Source: Bacillota bacterium (GTDB taxonomy: Bacteria > Bacillota > Clostridia > Peptostreptococcales > Acidaminobacteraceae). Taken from it: DNA of 7,848 bases. The notes beneath the pieces were generated by a model. That model saw nothing but the letters and a program-made list of their open reading frames with translations, made no database searches and had not been told where the DNA came from. The DNA lies in NCBI GenBank assembly GCA_023443345.1, contig JAEZUZ010000018.1:1-7848 (forward strand), read 5' to 3'. Below, in pieces: positions 1 to 4,919 of this stretch. The position numbers were made by a program, and so were the translations under genes. The stretch's first letter is position 1, and the number at the start of each line of letters is the position of its first letter.

Positions 1-234
1 AATAACTGTAGCTAACATACCCATATAGTCTGCTGTAGATCTATCCATAGATTTTGAAGATCTACCTCTCCAGAAGTTTCCTCCTCCAACAACTATACAA
101 ATTTCGACTCCTAAATCTGATATTTTCTTTATTTGGTTAGCCATATTTAACAATGTCTCATGACATAATCCAAATCCATTCTTAGAAGCTAAAGCTTCAC
201 CACTTAACTTTAATAGAATTCGCTGATATTTCAC
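1..234 (-). CDS. pyrH: UMP kinase (uridylate kinase), N-terminal part, runs off the left edge
   Basis: Cytoplasmic UMP kinase, which phosphorylates UMP to UDP in pyrimidine nucleotide synthesis. It belongs to the amino-acid-kinase fold family, unlike eukaryotic UMP/CMP kinases. Only the first 78 codons are present. The translation starts KYQRILLKLSGEAL (phosphate-binding Lys9 and the LSGEAL loop), continues to VVGGGNFWRGR at residues 48-58 (Gly-rich nucleotide-binding loop) and ends in DRSTADYMGMLATVI at 64-78, all hallmarks of bacterial PyrH. The start is GTG at 234-232. An AGGAG site lies 7 nt upstream, and the next in-frame Met (residue 31) would remove the first kinase motif. In many bacteria pyrH directly follows tsf. 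Here it is separated from tsf by the accessory block and appears to use its own promoter at 302-329. Identity is very secure. Confidence 0.97.
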   Translation of the reverse strand, partial: MKYQRILLKLSGEALASKNGFGLCHETLLNMANQIKKISDLGVEICIVVGGGNFWRGRSSKSMDRSTADYMGMLATVI

Positions 235-240
235 TTGGAA

Positions 241-249
241 ACTCCTTTT
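241..249 (-). promoter_or_regulatory. Ribosome binding site that sets the pyrH GTG start
   Basis: On the minus strand the sequence reads AAAAGGAGT, with GGAG at 245-242, seven nucleotides before GTG at 234. It supports the GTG start for pyrH, because no in-frame ATG follows until codon 31. Confidence 0.75.
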
Positions 250-301
250 TATCATTTATTATATTTTATCATAACTTGAAGTTATTTTTTCACCTTTTAT
301 A

Positions 302-329
302 ATAATACCCAAATATGCTAATTAGTCAA
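302..329 (-). promoter_or_regulatory. Predicted sigma-A promoter of pyrH
   Basis: On the minus strand TTGACT (329-324) is followed after 16 nt by TATTAT (307-302). Each box matches the sigma-A consensus in 5 of 6 positions. The start site would fall near 295, giving a leader of about 60 nt before the pyrH GTG. The -35 box directly abuts the hairpin at 330-351, so pyrH transcription looks separate from the PTS/TIM operon upstream. Not experimentally known; inferred from box match and position. Confidence 0.65.
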
Positions 330-351
330 ATAGAGGACAAATGTCCTCTAT
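330..351 (-). terminator. Hairpin just after the TIM-like gene, probable weak intrinsic terminator
   Basis: A perfect 9-bp stem (ATAGAGGAC paired with GTCCTCTAT) closes a 4-nt loop and starts 3 nt after the TGA stop of the TIM-like gene. Read on the minus strand it is followed only by TTGACTAATT, so the U-tract is poor and termination may be partial. It may also protect the 3' end of the operon mRNA. Confidence 0.5.
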
Positions 352-354
352 CTA

Positions 355-1026
355 TCATTTAAACTTAATCATTGCTTCTATCATTTCTTGAACTTTTTTA
401 ACAGGTTCTTTAGCTTTAACTATTGAACTTGTACCACCTGTGCCATCAGCACCAAGTTCCAAAATATGTTCAACATCTTGAGCTGTACTTACTCCAGCTG
501 CATGGATAATTTTGATATCTCTATTTATATTTCTAACTATATTTATAGTATCTTTAATATACTCATCTGAACTAAGTTGTCCGCTCTCAATATTATCACT
601 TGCTTCTATTATCATTATATCAGGAGAAAGTTTTGCAATCTTTGAACAATCCTCATAAGTATTAGCACATACTATGCTCATAATATTGTTATCTCTTAGT
701 CTATTTATTGTTTTTTCTAAATTTTCAAATGTCACTTCATGCTCTGCATGATTAATTACACAAGCTCTAACTCCTGCATCTTTTAATCCCTCTATTAAAA
801 TATGACCCATTCCTCTTCCAATATTTATTGGATCAGAGTGTTGAGCTGTAACTATGAGATTTTTACATTGCTCAGAGATCATCCTTAAATCTACATGTTG
901 AGCAGTAAAAATAATATCTATTTCGTATTTTTGCGAAAGTCTATCACACTCTTTTGCAAGTTCTAATGAAGAGTTCCCATATAGATAGGCTTTGGGATTT
1001 ACTATTAAAAATGGTCTATTTATCAT
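355..1026 (-). CDS. Short (archaeal-type) triosephosphate isomerase homologue with divergent catalytic loop
   Basis: A 223-residue (beta/alpha)8 barrel protein of the triosephosphate isomerase family. Its length is close to archaeal TIMs (about 220-230) rather than bacterial TpiA (about 250). Seen in the sequence: Asn10 and catalytic Lys12 in VNPKAY (TpiA has NWK), the electrophile His93 in INHAEHE (TpiA has GHSERR), the base Glu141 in IIEASDNIESG, and phosphate-binding segments around AAGVS (176-180) and DGTGGTS (194-200). The loop after Glu141 lacks the usual EP start and IGTG end, so the substrate may not be glyceraldehyde-3-phosphate. TIM relatives acting on tetrulose phosphates are known from erythritol catabolism, which makes a ketose-phosphate isomerase in a PTS operon plausible, but this is inference. 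The ATG at 1026 has a GGGAGGG site, and the gene overlaps yjbQ by 11 nt. It is the last gene of the operon. The housekeeping tpiA is presumably elsewhere. Confidence 0.85.
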   Translation of the reverse strand: MINRPFLIVNPKAYLYGNSSLELAKECDRLSQKYEIDIIFTAQHVDLRMISEQCKNLIVTAQHSDPINIGRGMGHILIEGLKDAGVRACVINHAEHEVTFENLEKTINRLRDNNIMSIVCANTYEDCSKIAKLSPDIMIIEASDNIESGQLSSDEYIKDTINIVRNINRDIKIIHAAGVSTAQDVEHILELGADGTGGTSSIVKAKEPVKKVQEMIEAMIKFK

Positions 1027-1549
1027 TTTTCCCTCCCATAACTATTATTCTCACTTTTCTATTTCTTGGTCTTGTGACATCAAAATCTACAAAATATACA
1101 TATCCTGTAATTGATTTTTTTAGTTTACCTTGAAATATTTCAAAAGTTTGGTTAGAACCAAGAATTGTAGCCTTTATATGAGCATCCGCATTAAATAAAG
1201 CACTCTCATCATTATTTGGAAGATATTCCTGCCAATTATCCCAGCTTCTAACTGCCTCATAATGTAGCTCACCTGGATATATATAATCGTCTTTTTTTAG
1301 ATGCTTATGTACTAATTTCTCTAGCACATTATCAAGATCTTTCTGTAAAAATTCTCTTCCATCTTCTACTTTATCATGGACATATTCTTCATAAAATACA
1401 GAACAAGTAGTATGAGTTGTAGAAACTAGGCAAAGCCCAAAATCTGCACCACTTTCTTTAATTGTCTGCTCAACTTCATTTGTAATATCGCTATATGTAG
1501 GTACACCACCATTAGATTTTAGTGATATTTCTCTTACATAATAGATCAT
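1016..1549 (-). CDS. YjbQ/UPF0047 family protein, long form
   Basis: A 177-residue member of the YjbQ (UPF0047) family, small soluble proteins of poorly defined function; weak thiamine-phosphate synthase activity has been reported for E. coli YjbQ. Family motifs seen are STTHTTCSVFYEE (43-55, matching the HTT...NE signature), NADAHIKATILG (120-131, the AH.K..LLG signature) and VDFDVTRPRNRKV (154-166, the usual C-terminal strand ending in basic residues). His46 and His124 are the likely site residues. The protein is longer than the typical 130-140 residues because of an extended middle region (about 75-118) rich in charged and aromatic residues. No signal peptide or membrane segment is present. 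The ATG follows the EIIC stop by one base (TAAAATG) and an AAGGGAA site overlaps the EIIC end, so the two genes are translationally linked. The operon context suggests a role in the metabolism of the PTS substrate; the reaction is unknown. Confidence 0.85.
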   Translation of the reverse strand: MIYYVREISLKSNGGVPTYSDITNEVEQTIKESGADFGLCLVSTTHTTCSVFYEEYVHDKVEDGREFLQKDLDNVLEKLVHKHLKKDDYIYPGELHYEAVRSWDNWQEYLPNNDESALFNADAHIKATILGSNQTFEIFQGKLKKSITGYVYFVDFDVTRPRNRKVRIIVMGGKNDK

Positions 1550-1550
1550 T

Positions 1551-2891
1551 TTATTCCCTTCCTGCCTCTTTTTTTATTCTCTTTCTGTTGAAGTACATCA
1601 TAACTACTGCTATAACCCCTACAATGTAAACACCAAACTCTGTTATTTTATTTAAAAATACTACTAACCATGTAAGTGGGTTTGCACCATCACAAATAGA
1701 TGATATTAAAGTTGCGTTTTCTGGCATCTTAAAGTTAGCTGCAATAGCTGATGTTGTTATAAAAGGTGCTAAGAAAGTAGCAATTAATAATCCTACTGAT
1801 ATAACTATTATTCCTATTATGAAAGCCCTAAATGCATTTCCTCTAACCATAGTTACTATTAATACAAACATAAATGGAATTACAGCTAAATCTGCAAAAG
1901 GTAAAACTTTATTTCCAGGAAGTATAATGGCAATTAATATTGTTAAAGGCACAAGTATTAAAGATAGCGAAAGTGTAACTGGATGTCCAACTCCTACTGC
2001 CGCATCAAGACCAATATATATCTTTCCACTATTTCCAAATTTCTTTTTAATAAATTCGCTTGAAGCATCTGAAATTGGAAGAAGACCTTCCATGAGCAAT
2101 GCAGCCATCTTTGGAATTAATACTAGTACTGCTCCCATGCTTACACCAAGCTGTAATACATGTTGTGAATCATAACCTGCTATAATACCAATTACAATTC
2201 CTATAACTGTACCCATAAGTATTGGTTCACTAAAGAAACCAAACTTTGACTGAATACTGTCTAGATTTATATCAATATCTTTTATTTTAGGAATTCTATC
2301 GAAAATTTTATTAGCAATCCATGCAATAGGAACATATGCCGCTGCAAAACCATGTGGAATTGATACACCTGGCATACCTAAAGTTTCTTCAACACCCTTG
2401 GCGGTATAGTCTGCAAGCACCATTACAATTATAAGATTAAATATTGCTGCTAATATACCTAAATAAAGCTTTCCTGTTACAATTGCAACTAAAGAGCCTG
2501 TAAAAGCAAAATGCCAATAGTTCCAAATATCTATATTTATAGTCTGAGTAGTTTTGGTAGTTAACATAAATATATTTACTGCTAGTCCAATTGGTATTAT
2601 CAATAAACCTACTTTTGAAGCTAATGCAATAGTAGCTGCTGAAGGCCAACCAACATCAATGATTGATAAATTTAAATTATAATTCTTAATCATTGCTTGT
2701 ACTGCCGGTCCTAAACTTTCTTGAAGTAACCCAATTACTAAATTTAAACCTATAAATCCTACTCCAACCATTAACCCTGATCGAAGAGCTCTTCCGAATT
2801 TAATTCCAAATATCATCGCAAAAACTGCTATAATAATTGGCATTAAAACTGAAGCACCTAACCCCTGAATATAATTAAAAAATACTTGCAT
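1551..2891 (-). CDS. PTS transporter EIIC subunit, galactitol (GatC) family
   Basis: Membrane-embedded permease subunit of a phosphoenolpyruvate-dependent phosphotransferase system, which transports a sugar or polyol while the cognate EIIB phosphorylates it. The 446-residue protein is hydrophobic almost throughout, with many predicted membrane helices and a basic C-terminal tail (FNRKRIKKEAGRE). Its blocks resemble E. coli GatC as I recall it: DVGWPSA (79-85), NIDIWNYWHFAFTG (119-132), GMPGVSIPHG (172-181), KFGFFSEP (216-223), GLDAAVGVGHP (294-304), LPGNKVLPFADLA (324-336) and GANPLTWL (402-409). This places it in the Gat family, whose members take galactitol and, in Firmicutes, various pentitols and other polyols. 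The substrate cannot be assigned. The start ATG shares one base with the EIIB stop (TAATG), so the subunits are translationally coupled. No EIIA gene or polyol-phosphate dehydrogenase is in the window. Confidence 0.92.
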   Translation of the reverse strand: MQVFFNYIQGLGASVLMPIIIAVFAMIFGIKFGRALRSGLMVGVGFIGLNLVIGLLQESLGPAVQAMIKNYNLNLSIIDVGWPSAATIALASKVGLLIIPIGLAVNIFMLTTKTTQTINIDIWNYWHFAFTGSLVAIVTGKLYLGILAAIFNLIIVMVLADYTAKGVEETLGMPGVSIPHGFAAAYVPIAWIANKIFDRIPKIKDIDINLDSIQSKFGFFSEPILMGTVIGIVIGIIAGYDSQHVLQLGVSMGAVLVLIPKMAALLMEGLLPISDASSEFIKKKFGNSGKIYIGLDAAVGVGHPVTLSLSLILVPLTILIAIILPGNKVLPFADLAVIPFMFVLIVTMVRGNAFRAFIIGIIVISVGLLIATFLAPFITTSAIAANFKMPENATLISSICDGANPLTWLVVFLNKITEFGVYIVGVIAVVMMYFNRKRIKKEAGRE

Positions 2892-3172
2892 TATTTAAAA
2901 TACTCCTCTACTTTTTTTATAGTTTCATCAAGTCCAAGTCCAGTTAAAAATGGCATTGCACTTACAAATGGCTTATCTACTCCTGCAGGTTTCATTGTAG
3001 TAGCTAATAATAAATCGTAATCATTAGCTAAACTTGCCATCTGTGCTACTTTACATTGTTCAATTTTATATTTTCCCTTATATCCCTTTTCATCAAGGAT
3101 ATCAGATAATTTTTGTTTAACTGCAGTGCTTGTAGCAACTCCAGCTCCACAAGCCAATAATATCTTTAACAT
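2891..3172 (-). CDS. PTS EIIB subunit, galactitol (GatB) family
   Basis: Cytoplasmic phosphocarrier that receives phosphate from EIIA on a cysteine and passes it to the substrate bound by EIIC. At 93 residues it has the normal size for a free-standing GatB. The phosphorylation site is Cys8 in the N-terminal ILLACGAGVATST loop, which matches the P-loop-like active site of lactose/galactitol-type EIIB. The C-terminal half keeps the family pattern VSAMPFLTGLGLDETI (70-85). It is the first gene of a four-gene operon (EIIB, EIIC, yjbQ, TIM-like). The ATG at 3172 has an ideal AGGAGG at 3182-3177, four bases upstream. Transcription probably starts within the 68-bp divergent region. The matching EIIA must be encoded elsewhere or borrowed from another PTS. 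Confidence 0.93.
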   Translation of the reverse strand: MLKILLACGAGVATSTAVKQKLSDILDEKGYKGKYKIEQCKVAQMASLANDYDLLLATTMKPAGVDKPFVSAMPFLTGLGLDETIKKVEEYFK

Positions 3173-3190
3173 AAAACCTCCTATATCTTT

Positions 3191-3210
3191 ATGTATATTT
3201 TATTATACAT
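3191..3210. promoter_or_regulatory. Inverted repeat in the divergent intergenic region, candidate operator
   Basis: Perfect 7-bp arms, ATGTATA and TATACAT, flank a 6-bp TTTTAT centre. The repeat overlaps the candidate -10 box of the EIIB operon (3202-3207) and the weak -35 of the divergent gene (3204-3209), where a repressor dimer could shut off either or both. Nine T residues follow on the plus strand, so a weak hairpin terminator is an alternative reading. AT-rich DNA makes such repeats fairly easily by chance. Confidence 0.4.
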
Positions 3211-3231
3211 TTTTTTTTATTAAAATGTTAT
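3202..3231 (-). promoter_or_regulatory. Candidate promoter of the PTS/YjbQ/TIM operon
   Basis: On the minus strand a perfect TATAAT (3207-3202) is preceded at 18 bp by ATAACA (3231-3226), which matches TTGACA at 4 of 6. The predicted start is near 3195, giving a leader of about 20 nt that contains AGGAGG. The -35 is weak, which is common in promoters that depend on an activator. No CcpA (cre) site is evident. Confidence 0.5.
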
Positions 3232-3234
3232 AAT
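3204..3234 (+). promoter_or_regulatory. Extended -10 promoter of the GNAT-chorismate mutase gene
   Basis: TGTTATAAT at 3226-3234 is a perfect extended -10 element (TGnTATAAT). A weak TATACA at 3204-3209 sits 19 bp upstream as a possible -35. The expected start site, 6-7 nt after the -10, is 3240-3241, which coincides with the ATG. The transcript would therefore be leaderless or nearly so. Confidence 0.6.
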
Positions 3235-3240
3235 ATTATT

Positions 3241-4026
3241 ATGAAAAATAATGAAATTATAATTGAAAAAATTAATATTGAAAATTTAATAGATTTTATA
3301 GAAATATTTAGTGATAAAGATAGAGTTAGAAAAACTGGACTAAGGGAAATTGTAAGTGAATATGAGGCATTAGAAAAATTGAAATTATATTCTAATTACA
3401 AATACAACTTTTCTATAAATTTAAATAACAAAATGATAGGTGTAATACTATGTCCTGACTCTTCTTGGAGCTATCAAAATGAGTACTTTAAAAATTTCTC
3501 TTCAAAGATGTTGATCTTTATACTAAATAAAAATTATCAAGGAAAGGGCTATATTAAAAAAGCATTAGACATAGTTACTGAAAATCTTTTTAAAAATGGA
3601 ATTGACTTAATTACTTGCGAATATTTAAATAACAATATTGCTTCTAAAAAAACAATAGAGAGAAATAATTTCATATTTTTTCAGACAGGCCATTACTTCT
3701 CAGAAGAACTTAATAAGACTTTTTTAGAACAGCGATATGTAAAATTTAATCCTAAAATAATGGAAAAATTAAGAAAAGACATAGATAGAATTGATTCAGA
3801 TATATCTGAACTCATCTTAGAAAGAGAAGAAATTTCTAAAAAAGTTGGAATAGTTAAGCTTATAAATGATAATCAAATTGAAGTAAAAGATAGAGAAAAA
3901 ATAATATTTGACAATTTAAAGGCTAAATATAAGTCCAAAACTATTCTCAAAGTATTTTACGAAATAATTCAAAAATCAAAAGAAATACAAATTCAAATAT
4001 ATAAAAATATAAAAGGTAGGCACTAG
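3241..4026 (+). CDS. Fusion of GNAT acetyltransferase (RimJ-like) and AroQ-type chorismate mutase
   Basis: A 261-residue cytoplasmic protein with two domains. Residues 5-170 look like a GNAT N-acyltransferase of the RimJ/RimL type: the acetyl-CoA loop is NYQGKGYIKKAL (98-109), followed by the NNIASKKTIERNNF segment (131-144), which matches the N..S....E..GF signature. Residues 174-261 form an all-helical AroQ chorismate mutase domain (chorismate to prephenate, toward Phe/Tyr). Counterparts of the E. coli active-site residues are Arg178, Arg195, Lys206, Arg218, Glu219, Ser246 and Gln250, while the Asp48 position is Val215. The start ATG lacks any Shine-Dalgarno but follows the -10 directly, and the N-terminus is needed for the first GNAT strand, so a leaderless mRNA is likely. 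The gene stands alone, divergent from the PTS operon and convergent with tsf. It looks even more A-rich than its neighbours, which hints at separate acquisition. The acetylation substrate is unknown. Confidence 0.85.
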   Translation: MKNNEIIIEKINIENLIDFIEIFSDKDRVRKTGLREIVSEYEALEKLKLYSNYKYNFSINLNNKMIGVILCPDSSWSYQNEYFKNFSSKMLIFILNKNYQGKGYIKKALDIVTENLFKNGIDLITCEYLNNNIASKKTIERNNFIFFQTGHYFSEELNKTFLEQRYVKFNPKIMEKLRKDIDRIDSDISELILEREEISKKVGIVKLINDNQIEVKDREKIIFDNLKAKYKSKTILKVFYEIIQKSKEIQIQIYKNIKGRH

Positions 4027-4037
4027 CCTACCTTTTT
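4011..4037. terminator. Bidirectional intrinsic terminator between the GNAT-chorismate mutase gene and tsf
   Basis: An 11-bp stem (AAAAGGTAGGC at 4011-4021 with GCCTACCTTTT at 4026-4036) closes an ACTA loop. On the plus strand it ends in TTTTT (4033-4037) and contains the TAG stop of the fusion gene in its loop. On the minus strand it ends in TTTTATATTTTTAT and lies 22 nt after the tsf stop. It should stop both convergent transcripts and insulates rpsB-tsf from the accessory genes. Confidence 0.9.
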
Positions 4038-4058
4038 ACTTATATATTGTTTTAAGAA

Positions 4059-4919
4059 TTAAGATTGATTAACTTGCTTAGCTACTTCTTCAGCGAAGTT
4101 CTCTTCTCTCTTTTCAAGACCTTCACCTAATTCATATCTAACAAATTTAACTACTTTTGCATCCTTTAGATATTTTCCAACCTTAAGATCGCTATCTTTA
4201 ATAAATGTCTGATCAAGAAGACAGATTTCTTCGAAGAATTTGTTTAATCTACCTGTAATCATTTTATCAACAATTGCCTCTGGCTTACCTTCATTTAAAG
4301 CCTGTTGTCTTAGCACTTGTTTTTCATGATTTAGAACATCTTCTTCAACATCTTCTCTTGAAATATACTTAGGTGCAATAGCAACGATTTGCATTGCTAC
4401 ATCCTTAGCAACTTGTTCTGAACCATCTTTAAGTTCAACTAGAGCTCCAATTCTTGATCCGTGAATGTATACATTTACTAAATTATCAGATTCAACTCTT
4501 TCAAATCTTCTGATTGTCATGTTTTCACCAATTTTAGCAATAAGACCTGTTAGTGTCTCTTCTACTGTTTGAGATCCTAGTTCTTGCTTCTTTAGTTCAT
4601 CTACATCTTTTGGATTATTCTTAATAATAATGTCTAGGAGCTTTTGAGAAAAATCAACAAATTCTTGATTTTTACCAACAAAATCTGTCTCAGAGTTAAC
4701 CTCTAACATAACTCCAACATTACCTTCAACTTTACCTGTAATAATACCTTCAGCAGCAATTCTTCCTGACTTCTTCTCAGCCTTAAGAATTCCCTTTTCT
4801 CTTAGGTAATCCACAGCCTTATCGATATCACCATTATTTTCTTCTAATGCCTTTTTGCAATCAAGCATTCCAGCACCAGTTCTATCGCGTAGTTCTTTAA
4901 CCATTGATGCTTTTATCAT
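4059..4919 (-). CDS. tsf: Translation elongation factor Ts
   Basis: EF-Ts is the guanine nucleotide exchange factor that releases GDP from EF-Tu during elongation. The 286-residue protein has normal length. The N-terminal UBA-like domain carries the first family signature, LRDRTGAGMLDCKKAL, at 10-25. The second signature, EVNSETDFVGKNQEF (73-87), contains Thr78-Asp79-Phe80-Val81, the TDFV motif that inserts near the EF-Tu Mg2+ site. The dimerisation/core domains follow, ending in a charged helix. The start ATG overlaps the rpsB stop by one base (TAATG), so translation is coupled to S2. There is no promoter of its own, and transcription from the rpsB promoter should end at the terminator 4011-4037. 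In many bacteria pyrH follows directly; here the next gene is the convergent fusion gene. Identity is certain. Confidence 0.98.
   Translation of the reverse strand: MIKASMVKELRDRTGAGMLDCKKALEENNGDIDKAVDYLREKGILKAEKKSGRIAAEGIITGKVEGNVGVMLEVNSETDFVGKNQEFVDFSQKLLDIIIKNNPKDVDELKKQELGSQTVEETLTGLIAKIGENMTIRRFERVESDNLVNVYIHGSRIGALVELKDGSEQVAKDVAMQIVAIAPKYISREDVEEDVLNHEKQVLRQQALNEGKPEAIVDKMITGRLNKFFEEICLLDQTFIKDSDLKVGKYLKDAKVVKFVRYELGEGLEKREENFAEEVAKQVNQS

Noticed and set aside
1819..2175. 118-residue open frame on the plus strand
   Set aside because: It lies wholly antisense to the well-conserved EIIC gene, has no ribosome binding site, and its translation resembles no family I know.
2437..2649. 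70-residue open frame on the minus strand inside EIIC
   Set aside because: It is an alternative frame of the EIIC gene, which is conserved through this stretch; it has no start signals.
3191..3218. Intrinsic terminator on the plus strand (inverted repeat followed by nine T)
   Set aside because: The stem has only one G-C pair, and no plus-strand gene lies upstream to need it. The promoter/operator reading fits better, though the T-run is noted.
3173..3240. CcpA cre site upstream of the PTS operon
   Set aside because: No stretch resembling the cre consensus was found in the 68 bp between the divergent genes.
235..4058. Mobile element carrying the PTS block
   Set aside because: No transposase, integrase, tRNA target or flanking direct or inverted repeats could be seen at the edges.
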